From an uncultured Parolsenella sp. (GTDB taxonomy: Bacteria; Actinomycetota; Coriobacteriia; Coriobacteriales; Atopobiaceae): a stretch of DNA of 64,000 bases. Below the pieces are notes generated by a model. It saw nothing but the letters and a program-made list of their open reading frames with translations, did no database searches and was not told where the DNA came from. The DNA is taken from the NCBI GenBank assembly GCA_934668375.1, contig CAKUNF010000001.1, forward strand, positions 124,001-188,000, read 5' to 3'. The position numbers were made by a program, and so were the translations under genes. Shown here piece after piece: positions 27,166 through 35,459 of this stretch. Each line of letters opens with the position of its first letter. The first letter of the stretch is position 1.

Positions 27166-28131
27166 ATGGAGCCAGCTCAGGTTCGACTCACCATCCCGGA
27201 CTCACTAGACCTCACGAGGCTCATGGGCCCGGCAGACTCGCTGCTCAGGCGTATCGAGGCGGCCACGGACGCGAGCATTGCGGTCCGCGGCAACCAGGTG
27301 GCCATCTTGGGGGACACCCTGGAGGCCAATCGCATCGTCTCCGTGTTCTCCCGTCTCATGCAGCTCGTCTCGCGAGGCGATACGCCCACGACAGACGATG
27401 TGGACCTCCTTCTTGCGCAGTCCCAGGGCGACACGGCGCCAGAGGCGCGGATTCCCGACGAGATCATCCTCACGTATCGCGGACGCGCTCTGCGCCCCAA
27501 GACAGTTGGGCAGCGGCGTTATGTGGAGGCCGTTCGCGCACATACGCTGACGTTTGCGCTTGGCCCTGCCGGAACGGGCAAGACCTACCTCGCCATGGCG
27601 ATGGCCGTGGCCGCCCTCAAGCGCCACGAGGTGGGCCGCATCGTGCTGTGCCGCCCCGTGGTTGAGGCGGGCGAGTCGCTCGGATACCTTCCTGGCACGC
27701 TCCAGGAGAAGCTCGACCCCTACGTGCGCCCGCTGTACGACGCCCTTTTCGACATGACTGACATGGAGAAGGGCAACGCCCTCATCGAGCAGGGTGTCAT
27801 CGAGATCGCGCCGCTTGCCTACATGCGCGGCCGCACGCTCAACGACGCCTTCGTCATCCTTGACGAGGCCCAGAACACGACGCCCGAGCAGATGAAGATG
27901 TTTCTCACGCGCCTGGGCTTCAGGAGCCGCTTCGTCGTGACCGGCGACTCCTCCCAACGAGACCTCAACGGCCCCTCGGGCCTCACGACGGCCCGCCGCG
28001 CACTCGAGGGCACCGAGGACATCGCGTTCGTCGAGCTTGGAAAGGCGGACATCGTCCGTCACCCGCTCGTTGCGCGCATCGTTGAGGCCTACGAGCGTGC
28101 CGAGGAGCGAGACGGGAGGATCGGCTCATGA
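27166..28131 (+). CDS. phoH: PhoH-like ATPase
   Basis: A 321-residue P-loop protein, N-terminal KH-like part (IEAATDASIAVRGNQVAILG) followed by the PhoH ATPase with GPAGTGKTYLAMAMA (Walker A near 138), CRPVVEAGESLGYLPG, and ILDEAQNTTPEQMKMFLTRLG (Walker B). The family is linked to RNA metabolism and phosphate stress; in this conserved phoH-ybeY-dgkA-era-recO order, a role with YbeY in rRNA maturation is likely. ATG 27166 follows TTGGAGGAG and the stop overlaps ybeY by four bases. Confidence 0.92.
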   Translation: MEPAQVRLTIPDSLDLTRLMGPADSLLRRIEAATDASIAVRGNQVAILGDTLEANRIVSVFSRLMQLVSRGDTPTTDDVDLLLAQSQGDTAPEARIPDEIILTYRGRALRPKTVGQRRYVEAVRAHTLTFALGPAGTGKTYLAMAMAVAALKRHEVGRIVLCRPVVEAGESLGYLPGTLQEKLDPYVRPLYDALFDMTDMEKGNALIEQGVIEIAPLAYMRGRTLNDAFVILDEAQNTTPEQMKMFLTRLGFRSRFVVTGDSSQRDLNGPSGLTTARRALEGTEDIAFVELGKADIVRHPLVARIVEAYERAEERDGRIGS

Positions 28132-28673
28132 GCGTGAGCATGAACCTGTATTGTGAGGACGGCGTCCAGCTTGCCATCGACGAGCAGGAGCTGACGCGCG
28201 TCTTTGACCTCGTCTTGTCCGAGGAGGGCGTCGAGCGCGGGTGCTGCGTGTCCGTGAGCGTGCTTGGAGAGCAGTCCATGCAGCAGCTCAACGGTCAGTG
28301 GCGCGGCGTCGAGGCGCCCACAGACGTCATTTCGCTGGAGTGCGAGCGTCCCGACGACCCAGACCTCGCCCCCGGCGAGCCCTGCGAGCTCGGGGACATC
28401 GCCATGGCCCCCGAGGTCCTTGCCGCGCAGTCCGTCCGCTTCGGGACGACGCCTGCCGACGAGACGCGCCTCATGGCCATTCACTCGCTGCTCCACCTGC
28501 TCGGCTACGACCATATCGAGGAGGACGACGCCCGGGTCATGGAGGCGAGGGAGGACGAGCTGCTCGCGCTTGCCTGCGGGCGCGAGGTCGTGCACGTGGC
28601 AACGACGCGCCACGCCGACGACACCCCGCTCGATGCTGCAGATGCCTCCACCTCGGGTGGTGAGGACGCATGA
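28128..28673 (+). CDS. ybeY: YbeY endoribonuclease
   Basis: 181 residues. The zinc-binding HSLLHLLGYDH (H-x3-H-x5-H) sits near residue 115, preceded by the LNGQWRGVEAPTDVISLE segment. YbeY takes part in 16S rRNA 3' maturation and ribosome quality control. It has a C-terminal extension of about 45 residues rich in Ala/Asp beyond the family core. ATGA overlaps with phoH and dgkA on both sides indicate a coupled operon. Confidence 0.93.
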   Translation: MSVSMNLYCEDGVQLAIDEQELTRVFDLVLSEEGVERGCCVSVSVLGEQSMQQLNGQWRGVEAPTDVISLECERPDDPDLAPGEPCELGDIAMAPEVLAAQSVRFGTTPADETRLMAIHSLLHLLGYDHIEEDDARVMEAREDELLALACGREVVHVATTRHADDTPLDAADASTSGGEDA

Positions 28674-29053
28674 TACCTGGCTCCAAGGAGAACCACCCCT
28701 CGTTTCGCAAGAGCTTCGGCTTTGCCTTCCAGGGGTTTAGGTTCGCCATTGAAAGCGAGCGCAACATCAAGGTCATGCTCGCCGGGTTCGTGCTTGCCGT
28801 TATCCTCGGCCTTGTTGCGGGCCTTGACGCCGTGCGCTGGGGCATCGTTCTTGTGTGCTGTGGCGTCGTGTTGTGCGCCGAGCTGCTCAACACCGCGATC
28901 GAGACGGTCGTCGACCTCGTCTCGCCCGAGTACCACCCGCTTGCGGGCCGCGCCAAGGACATCGCGGCCGCGGCCGTGTGGGTGCTGTGCGTCTTCGTCG
29001 CCGCCGCGGGAATCATCACGATAGGCTCTGCCCTCGCAGAGAAGTTCCTTTAG
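28670..29053 (+). CDS. dgkA: DgkA-family diacylglycerol/undecaprenol kinase
   Basis: 127 residues, three membrane helices. The family signature CAELLNTAIETVVDLVSPEYHPLAGRAKD, split over residues ~63-92, supplies catalytic and metal-binding Glu residues. Gram-positive members phosphorylate undecaprenol rather than diacylglycerol, recycling the wall lipid carrier; which applies here cannot be read from sequence. Overlaps ybeY by four bases and precedes era. Confidence 0.88.
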   Translation: MIPGSKENHPSFRKSFGFAFQGFRFAIESERNIKVMLAGFVLAVILGLVAGLDAVRWGIVLVCCGVVLCAELLNTAIETVVDLVSPEYHPLAGRAKDIAAAAVWVLCVFVAAAGIITIGSALAEKFL

Positions 29054-29061
29054 GAGAGCTC

Positions 29062-29964
29062 ATGTCTGATACACCCTTCAAGAGTGGTTTTGTGGCCCTC
29101 GTGGGCCGACCGAACGCCGGCAAGTCAACGCTTCTCAACGCCGCGTGCGGCCAGCGCATCGCCATCACGAGCCCCGTCGCGCAGACCACGCGCAAGCGCC
29201 TTCGCGCCGTCGTGAACACGCCCGGCAGCCAGATCGTCATCGTGGATACGCCGGGCCTCCACAAGCCCAAGGACGCGCTTGGCAAGGAGCTCAACCGCGC
29301 GGCGCTCGCCGAGCTGTCAGACGTCGACGTCGTGGCCATGCTCGTCGACGCCACGAAGCCCGTGGGGACGGGCGACGAGTGGGTGGGTGCCCATGTGGAC
29401 CGCGCCCGCGCGCCCAAGATCCTCGTGCTCACCAAGGCCGACATCGCCAAGCCGGACCAGATGCAGGCTCAGGTCGAGGCTGCTGGCAAGCTCGCCCACT
29501 TTGACGATGTCATCGTCACGAGCGCCACGGAGGGCTTCAACGTGGACGCCTTCCTCGCCCTCGTGAGCGAGAAGCTCCCCGAGGGTCCCAAGTGGTTCCC
29601 CGACGACATGGACTCAGACGCCACCGAGGAGGACCTCGTGGCCGAGTTCGTGCGCGAGAAGGTCCTGCTCAACTGTCGCGACGAGGTGCCGCACTCCGTG
29701 GCGGTGGTCTGCAACGACATCACGTGGAAGAAGGACGGCCACGCCAGCGTGAGCGCCACGATCTACGTGGAGAGAGACGGCCAGAAGGGCATCATCGTGG
29801 GCAAGGGCGGCTCCATGATCAAGAAGATCGGCGTGGCCGCGCGCCCCGACATCGAGCGCCTACTTGGCGCGAAGGTCTTCCTTGAGCTCCGCGTTCAGGT
29901 GCGCCCACAGTGGCGCCGTGACCAGAACGAGATCCGTCGCCTTGGCTACGAGGCGAGCGAGTAG
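29062..29964 (+). CDS. era: GTPase Era
   Basis: 300 residues. GTPase domain with G1 GRPNAGKST (~15-23), G3 DTPGL, G4 TKAD; then the KH domain with GQKGIIVGKGGSMIKKIG near residue 240, which binds the 3' end of 16S rRNA during 30S assembly. ATG 29062 follows AGGAGAGCTC. Two bases before recO. Confidence 0.95.
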   Translation: MSDTPFKSGFVALVGRPNAGKSTLLNAACGQRIAITSPVAQTTRKRLRAVVNTPGSQIVIVDTPGLHKPKDALGKELNRAALAELSDVDVVAMLVDATKPVGTGDEWVGAHVDRARAPKILVLTKADIAKPDQMQAQVEAAGKLAHFDDVIVTSATEGFNVDAFLALVSEKLPEGPKWFPDDMDSDATEEDLVAEFVREKVLLNCRDEVPHSVAVVCNDITWKKDGHASVSATIYVERDGQKGIIVGKGGSMIKKIGVAARPDIERLLGAKVFLELRVQVRPQWRRDQNEIRRLGYEASE

Positions 29965-29966
29965 GC

Positions 29967-30716
29967 ATGCCCCGCGGACGCACGCGCCATACCTCCGCGA
30001 TCGTCATCGACCGCACGAAGCTGGGGGAGAGCGACCTCATCCTCACGCTCCTCGAGGCTGACGGCAGCCAGGGGCGTGCCGTGGCGAAGGGCGCGAGAAA
30101 GCCCGGCGGCAAGCTCGCGGCGCGCGTGCAGCTCTTCTGCGAGCTCGACCTCCTGCTTGCGCTCGGGAGAAATCTCGACGTGGTGGCAGAGGCCCAGCTC
30201 ACGTGTCCGCATGCGGCGCTGAGGGGTGACCTCTCGCGTGTGAGCGCGGCGAGCGTCGTGTGCGAGGTCGCTCGCCTCACGAGCTTCGAGGACGCGCCGG
30301 ACGCGTTCCTGCGCCCCATCTGCTCTCGTGCCCTGCTTGCCTGCGAGCAGGCGACGGACCAGCCGCACCTCGACCTCGTCGTTGCCGCCTATGCGTTCAA
30401 GGTGCTGTCCCATGAGGGTTGGCGGCCCGTCACGGACTCGTGTGTGGCCTGTGGCGAGCCCTCCGTCTCGAGATTCTCCGCGCTTGCGGGTGGCGCGCTG
30501 TGCGAGAGCTGCTCTCGCGAGGTCGAGGGCGCCGAGCCCGTCGACGCCTCGACGCTTGCCTGGGTGTCCGCGCTCGTGGCCCTGACGTTCGACGAGCTTC
30601 TCTCCGTGACCGTTGAAGCGCCCACGGCGGGCCTGCTTCTGGCGATGGCCCACACCTGGGCGGCGACGCACCTCGACTCTCGCCTGAGGGCTTTCGAGTT
30701 CGCGCTGAGCGTGTAG
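29967..30716 (+). CDS. recO: DNA repair protein RecO
   Basis: 249 residues with an N-terminal OB fold (SAIVIDRTKLGESDLILTLLEADGS, AKGARKPGGKLAARVQLF) and a helical C-terminal part holding CVAC...CESC zinc-type cysteine pairs (~154-180). RecO loads RecA with RecR on SSB-covered gaps. Last gene of the phoH-recO operon; the following 151 bases contain a GTGAAG/CTTCAC hairpin (30766-30781) without a T run and no gene. Confidence 0.92.
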   Translation: MPRGRTRHTSAIVIDRTKLGESDLILTLLEADGSQGRAVAKGARKPGGKLAARVQLFCELDLLLALGRNLDVVAEAQLTCPHAALRGDLSRVSAASVVCEVARLTSFEDAPDAFLRPICSRALLACEQATDQPHLDLVVAAYAFKVLSHEGWRPVTDSCVACGEPSVSRFSALAGGALCESCSREVEGAEPVDASTLAWVSALVALTFDELLSVTVEAPTAGLLLAMAHTWAATHLDSRLRAFEFALSV

Positions 30717-30867
30717 CGGCGATAGATGACCGCGGCACCATTGCCGCCCCTGCCGGGCCCGGACTGTGAAGGCGTCTTCACGGTGAGGATGTGAGCAGTC
30801 ATTCAGACGTCATGCTGGCTATCATCCCTACCCGTTGAACATACCGTATCGGTGGGAGATAGCTTTC

Positions 30868-31803
30868 ATGGAGTTTGTGCTCGACGTCGTCATCGACGCC
30901 CTCAAGGACACGGCGGAGCTCGTGCCCTTCCTGTTTGCGACGTATGTCGTGATCAGCCTGCTTGACCTGTTCGCCTCGGACAAGACGACGGGCGCCATCC
31001 AGAGGGCGGGCCATGCCGGCCCGCTCATCGGCGGCATTCTCGGGGTGGTTCCCCAGTGCGGCTTCTCTGCCATGGGGGCCTCGCTCTATGCCGACCGCAT
31101 CGTCTCGCTGGGCACGCTCGTTGCCGTCATCCTCTCCACTTCGGACGAGATGCTTCCGCTGCTGCTTGCGGAGCGCGTGGACGTGAGCCTGCTTGCCCGC
31201 ATCCTCGTGACGAAGGCCGTCCTCGGCGTGGTCCTGGGCTTTGGCGTTGACCTTGTCCTGCGAGCCCTTCTCGGTCGCACCTCGATTGCCGCCCCCGCGG
31301 AGCTTGGTGCGGATGCCGCCGATGGGCCCGAGGGCGACGAGCAGGACTTTGACCCGAGCGCCTACTCCTGCGATTGCGGGTGCGGCGAGCCTCTCACGCG
31401 CGCCCAGACCGCGTGGTGGGTCGTGGTCAACTCCGCCTACAGGACGCTGCAGGTCATCGTCTTCATCTTCGTGGTATCGCTCGTGCTGAACGGTCTCATC
31501 GAGCTCGTGGGGGAGGATGCCCTCGCCGCGTTCCTCTCGGGCAACGCGGTGGCGGCCACCTTTGCCTCGGCGCTCGTGGGCCTTGTGCCCAACTGCGCGG
31601 CCTCCGTGGTCCTCACGCAGCTCTACATCGATGGTGTCCTTGGCTTTGCACCCATGATGGCCGGTACGCTCGTTGCCGGTGGCGCCGGCTACCTCGTGCT
31701 GTTCCGCATGAACGGGGACGCGCGGGAGAATGCCGCTATCGTGGCCATCGTGTACGCCCTTGGCGTCTGCGCCGGCCTCGCCATGCTCGCGCTCGGTCTC
31801 TAG
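30868..31803 (+). CDS. ArsP_2-like putative heavy-metal/arsenic exporter
   Basis: 311 residues in two similar hydrophobic halves of about four or five helices each. The first has GGILGVVPQCGFSAMGASLY, the second ALVGLVPNCAASVVLTQLYIDG; each contains a Pro-Gln/Asn-Cys element in a membrane helix, as in the 10-helix putative exporter family (ArsP_2). A soluble linker (~150-185) carries CDCGCGEP, a possible metal site. Substrate unknown. ATG 30868 follows GGGAGAT; the longer frame start at 30835 has no ribosome site. Its stop overlaps the stop of the opposite gene in a CTAG. Confidence 0.7.
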   Translation: MEFVLDVVIDALKDTAELVPFLFATYVVISLLDLFASDKTTGAIQRAGHAGPLIGGILGVVPQCGFSAMGASLYADRIVSLGTLVAVILSTSDEMLPLLLAERVDVSLLARILVTKAVLGVVLGFGVDLVLRALLGRTSIAAPAELGADAADGPEGDEQDFDPSAYSCDCGCGEPLTRAQTAWWVVVNSAYRTLQVIVFIFVVSLVLNGLIELVGEDALAAFLSGNAVAATFASALVGLVPNCAASVVLTQLYIDGVLGFAPMMAGTLVAGGAGYLVLFRMNGDARENAAIVAIVYALGVCAGLAMLALGL

Positions 31804-32357
31804 TGGCGAGACGGCCCCGCCGCGAGCCTATAGAGGACGCGTGGCCAAGGCGGTCGCACGTCGATGACGCCTGACTCGTTCGCGCATCGTAGAGCCAAGA
31901 CAAGCTCGTCGATGGCCTCCGAGACGTTTCTGCGGGCGTGTCCCATGCGCGGGCCTCGCATGTGGCGCTCGAGCTCGTTGGCAAGAGGTATCAGCGCGCA
32001 GCCCGCCAGCAGGGCGCCTTTGCGCTCAAGCTGCGCCCGAAGCTGCTCCATGGCGGCCTGGGCCTCGCTCGTCTCGGGCCCGTCGCATGCGATGAGCGCA
32101 TAGACAAGCGCATCGGGAGAATAGGCGAGGAACTTGAGCTCGCTCGCGTCGCGCGCGTGGGTGGCGATGACGAGCGTGTCTGCGTTGCGGCTGCTCCTCG
32201 CGCGCCGAGGGGCGGGCACCCCTCCGAGGCGAGCATATGCCCCCAGCGCATCCTCGAAGTCATCGAGGAGCAGACCCGGCAGGGCACTCGCCCTGTCGCC
32301 GAACTCGACGTAGGCCACCGTCTTGGGAAGCTTTCGCTTGTCTCTCTCGTCTCTCAT
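31800..32357 (-). CDS. Hypothetical protein, 185 residues
   Basis: No family recognised. The sequence is soluble and mixed alpha/beta: LPKTVAYVEFGDRASALPGLLLDDFEDALGAY, then a basic linker (PAPRRARSSRNADTLVIATHARDASELKFLAYSPDALVYALIACDG) and a helical C-terminal half with MEQLRAQLERKGALLAG. The DTLVIATHA and ALIACDG strands loosely recall flavodoxin-like folds, but no nucleotide motif is visible. ATG 32357 lies eight bases after a GATAAT box (reverse strand), so the transcript may be leaderless. Convergent with the permease gene, divergent from rpsO. Confidence 0.6.
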   Translation of the reverse strand: MRDERDKRKLPKTVAYVEFGDRASALPGLLLDDFEDALGAYARLGGVPAPRRARSSRNADTLVIATHARDASELKFLAYSPDALVYALIACDGPETSEAQAAMEQLRAQLERKGALLAGCALIPLANELERHMRGPRMGHARRNVSEAIDELVLALRCANESGVIDVRPPWPRVLYRLAAGPSRH

Positions 32358-32458
32358 GCACACTATTATCCACGACCTGGCCAGGGACGTGGTCGCTCGC
32401 GTTTCCGGTGCCCCTCTCGTGGCGGTCTTGTGTTGCCGGCTCCGGCTGGGAAACCTTG

Positions 32459-32467
32459 TGCTAATCT
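32459..32467 (+). promoter_or_regulatory. rpsO extended -10 promoter and leader
   Basis: TGCTAATCT (TGn plus TAATCT 32462-32467). The start near 32474 gives an ~84-base leader with GGAGG (32496-32500) able to pair with CCTCC (32519-32523), a possible S15 autoregulatory site. Apart from this the gap upstream holds no gene. Confidence 0.45.
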
Positions 32468-32557
32468 CTTACAGGTTTGTCAGTACCCCTCACTTGGAGG
32501 CACGCCCACACCAGCGGCCCTCCCAGTCTGGGGCGAACAGAGAAGAAAGGTGTCATC

Positions 32558-32836
32558 ATGACCATCACCAAGGAGCGCAAGGCCGAGCTCATCAAGACCT
32601 ACGGCAAGAACGAGCACGACTCCGGTTCCGCCCCCGTTCAGGTCGCCATCCTCACCGACCGCATCAAGGAGCTCACCGAGCACATGAAGTCCCACAAGAA
32701 GGACTTCCACACCCGTCGCGGCCTGCTCATGCTCGTCGGCAAGCGTCGTCGCCTGCTCTCCTACATCAAGAGCAACGACATCAACGAGTACCGTGAGCTC
32801 ATCGCCAAGCTCGGCATTCGCGACAACATCCAGTAA
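32558..32836 (+). CDS. rpsO: 30S ribosomal protein S15
   Basis: 92 residues matching S15: [36 protein letters not shown] at the start, [22 protein letters not shown] binding 16S rRNA h22. ATG 32558 follows AGAAAGG. Followed by a strong terminator and pnp, the classic rpsO-pnp pairing. Confidence 0.97.
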   Translation: MTITKERKAELIKTYGKNEHDSGSAPVQVAILTDRIKELTEHMKSHKKDFHTRRGLLMLVGKRRRLLSYIKSNDINEYRELIAKLGIRDNIQ

Positions 32837-32846
32837 GTGGACCTAC

Positions 32847-32870
32847 GGGGCGCCTTCTGGCGCCCCTTTT
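32847..32870 (+). terminator. Terminator after rpsO
   Basis: GGGGCGCC (32847-32854), loop TTCT, GGCGCCCC (32859-32866), TTTT. Confidence 0.92.
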
Positions 32871-32878
32871 CATATTGC

Positions 32879-32994
32879 GTGCCCAAGGGTCTGGGCACAG
32901 CGGGCCTGCCCGGACTTTCGGGCCAGACCAAGCGGTCGCGGGGACTTCCGCGCATCGGGGCCCGCAGACGGCCCGCCTGCAATGGGGCAGGCGG
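32879..32994 (+). promoter_or_regulatory. Structured leader of pnp
   Basis: Three consecutive hairpins: GTGCCCA/TGGGCAC (32879-32885, 32892-32898), GCCCG/CGGGC (32908-32912, 32919-32923), and CCGCCTGC/GCAGGCGG (32973-32980, 32987-32994). The last ends just before the GGGA ribosome site at 33001. In E. coli the pnp leader stem is cut by RNase III for PNPase autoregulation; a similar role here is inference. Confidence 0.5.
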
Positions 32995-33009
32995 AGATAA
33001 GGGAAAGAA

Positions 33010-35244
33010 ATGACAAAGGTTACACACGAGTTCGACCTCTACGGCAAGCACTACGTGCTCGAGACCGGCGAGCTGGCCAAGCAGGCCACCGGTGCCGTCC
33101 TCGTCAAGCAGGGCGACTCCACGGTGCTCGTCACCGCCGTGGTCTCCAAGGAGCGCAAGGACTACGACTTCTTCCCGCTGACGGTCGACTTCATCGAGAA
33201 GATGTACGCCGTGGGCCGCATCCCCGGCGGCTACCTCAAGCGTGAGGCCCGTCCGTCCGAGAAGGCCACGCTCACGGCCCGCATGATCGACCGCCCGCTG
33301 CGCCCGAGCTTCCCGGCCGGCTTCCGCAACGAGGTTCAGGTCGTCGCCACCTCGCTCGTCGCCGACCAGGTCAACCCCGTGGACACGATGTGCGTCATGG
33401 CGGCATCGTCCGCCTTCACCGTGGGCGGCGTGCCCTTCGAGGGCCCGCTTGCCTGCGTGCGCATCGGCCGCGACCCCGAGACGGGCGAGTTCATCGTGAA
33501 CCCGACCTACGAGGAGCGCGACGCCTCCGACCTCGACCTCGAGCTCGCCGGCTCCGACTCGTTCATCTCCATGCTCGAGGCCTCCGCTGACGAGATCTCC
33601 GAGGAGGACATGCTTGCGGCCATGGCGTTCGGCCAGGAGGCCATCGCCGCCTTCTGCGAGGAGCAGAAGAAGTTCTTCGCGAAGTTCGAGCAGGTCAACG
33701 GCCCGATCCAGCAGCGCGAGTACGTCTACGACGAGCCCGTTCCCTACGTCCACGACAAGGTCTTCGCTCACTATGACGAGATGAGCGCCGCCCTCAAGGA
33801 CGCCGACAAGCTCTCCCGCATCGGTAAGGTCGAGCTGCTCAAGGCCGCCATCAAGGCCGAGTTCAGCGAGGAGGAGCAGGCTCAGTACAGCCGCGAGATC
33901 CCCGTGGAGCTCAAGAGCCTCGAGAAGCACGCCATGCGCTGCATGGTCGTGGAGACCGGCGAGCGCGTTGACGGCCGTGCCGCCGACGAGATCCGCCCGC
34001 TCATGGTCAAGCCCGACTACCTGCCGCTCGTCCACGGCTCTGGCCTGTTCCAGCGCGGCCAGACCCAGGTCCTGTCCGTCTGCACCCTCGGCATGCTCAA
34101 CGAGTGGCAGCGCCTCGACACCATCGAGCCGGTCGACGGCAAGCGCTACATCCACCACTACAACTTCCCGCCGTACTGCACCGGCGAGACGGGCCGCATG
34201 GGCTCGCCGAAGCGTCGAGAGATCGGCCACGGCAACCTCGCTGAGCGCGCGCTGCTCCCGGTGATTCCCTCCGAGGAGGAGTTCCCCTACACGATTCGCG
34301 TGGTCTCCGAGGTCATGGAGTCCAACGGCTCCTCCTCGATGGCCTCCACGTGCGGCTCCACGCTCGCTCTCATGGACGCCGGCGTGCCCCTGAAGCGCCC
34401 CGTCTCCGGCATCGCCATGGGCCTCATCCAGGAGGAGGGCAAGACCGTCGTCCTGTCCGACATCCAGGGCCTCGAGGACTTCCTCGGCGACATGGACTTC
34501 AAGGTGACGGGTACCGAGCGCGGCATCACCGCCATGCAGATGGACAACAAGGCCACCGGCCTCACGCCCGAGATCCTCTCCCAGGCGCTGCACCAGGCGC
34601 ACGAGGGTCGCGCGTTTATCCTCAAGACGATGCTTGACGCGATCCCTGCGCCTCGCGAGACGCCCAAGGACACCGCTCCGCAGATCATCACGATCCAGAT
34701 CCCCACGGACAAGATCCGCGACGTCATCGGCAGCGGCGGCAAGGTCATCCGCGGCATCCAGGACGACACGGGCGCCACGATTGACATCCAGGAGGACGGC
34801 AACGTCTTCATCGCCGGCACGGACGGCGCCGCCCAGGATGCGGCCGCCCGCATCAAGGCCATCGTCAAGGTTCCCGAGGTGGGCGAGGAGTACACCGGCC
34901 GCGTTGTGGGCATCCAGCCCTTCGGCGCCTTCGTCGAGCTGCTCCCCGGCAAGGACGGCCTGCTGCACATCAGCCGCGTCGCCCAGGGCCGCGTTGACAA
35001 GGTCGAGGACGTCCTGGCCATCGGCGACGAGGTCAAGGTCAAGGTCCTCGAGGTCGACGAGAAGGGCAAGATCAGCCTCGACCGTCTCGACAAGCCCGAG
35101 GTTCCCGGCGGCTCCAAGGGTGGCCACGGCGACCACCACGAGCCGCGTGGCGAGCGTCGCGGCGAGCGCAAGCCGCGCCGTCACCCCGGTGACAACGGCA
35201 ACGCCGGCTCCGGTCGTGCGCCGCGTCGCCACCACGAGGGCTAA
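33010..35244 (+). CDS. pnp: Polyribonucleotide nucleotidyltransferase (PNPase)
   Basis: 744 residues: first RNase PH domain (about 10-145, inactive half), a helical linker (~235-325), second RNase PH domain (~330-560) with GQTQVLSVCTLG and CGSTLALMDAGVPL plus the metal-binding DMDFKVTGTERGITAMQMD, then a KH domain (IRDVIGSGGKVIRGIQ) and S1 domain (YTGRVVGIQPFGAFVELLPGKDGLLHIS). The C-terminal ~40 residues are basic and Gly/His/Arg-rich, a probable RNA-binding tail. PNPase degrades RNA 3'-5' using phosphate. ATG 33010. Confidence 0.96.
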   Translation: MTKVTHEFDLYGKHYVLETGELAKQATGAVLVKQGDSTVLVTAVVSKERKDYDFFPLTVDFIEKMYAVGRIPGGYLKREARPSEKATLTARMIDRPLRPSFPAGFRNEVQVVATSLVADQVNPVDTMCVMAASSAFTVGGVPFEGPLACVRIGRDPETGEFIVNPTYEERDASDLDLELAGSDSFISMLEASADEISEEDMLAAMAFGQEAIAAFCEEQKKFFAKFEQVNGPIQQREYVYDEPVPYVHDKVFAHYDEMSAALKDADKLSRIGKVELLKAAIKAEFSEEEQAQYSREIPVELKSLEKHAMRCMVVETGERVDGRAADEIRPLMVKPDYLPLVHGSGLFQRGQTQVLSVCTLGMLNEWQRLDTIEPVDGKRYIHHYNFPPYCTGETGRMGSPKRREIGHGNLAERALLPVIPSEEEFPYTIRVVSEVMESNGSSSMASTCGSTLALMDAGVPLKRPVSGIAMGLIQEEGKTVVLSDIQGLEDFLGDMDFKVTGTERGITAMQMDNKATGLTPEILSQALHQAHEGRAFILKTMLDAIPAPRETPKDTAPQIITIQIPTDKIRDVIGSGGKVIRGIQDDTGATIDIQEDGNVFIAGTDGAAQDAAARIKAIVKVPEVGEEYTGRVVGIQPFGAFVELLPGKDGLLHISRVAQGRVDKVEDVLAIGDEVKVKVLEVDEKGKISLDRLDKPEVPGGSKGGHGDHHEPRGERRGERKPRRHPGDNGNAGSGRAPRRHHEG

Positions 35245-35291
35245 GGCAGCGCACGCCTTGCACTAGGCATGGGATTTAGGTAGAACGCATG

Positions 35292-35320
35292 GGGGAGGGC
35301 TCCACGGAGTCCTCCCCTTG
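35292..35320 (+). terminator. Hairpin after pnp
   Basis: GGGGAGG (35292-35298) pairs with CCTCCCC (35311-35317), followed by a poor T run (TTGCT). A second small hairpin, GCGGGC/GCCCGC, lies near 35407-35420 in the rnj leader. The remaining gap holds no gene. Confidence 0.6.
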
Positions 35321-35459
35321 CTGCATAATGGAGTGTCGCGTGCTGTTGGCAAGATGCCCCTCAGCGCGCCTGAGCGTCTAAGGGCGCTCACCCGACCCAA
35401 GTAGACGCGGGCTTGCCCGCTTGACCCATAGGCCACAACCAAGGAGGAATACCCCACAT

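Noticed and set aside
31938-32561. + strand frame (207 codons) over the unknown gene at 31800-32357
   Set aside because: It runs through the rpsO promoter and leader and has poorer composition than the reverse frame.
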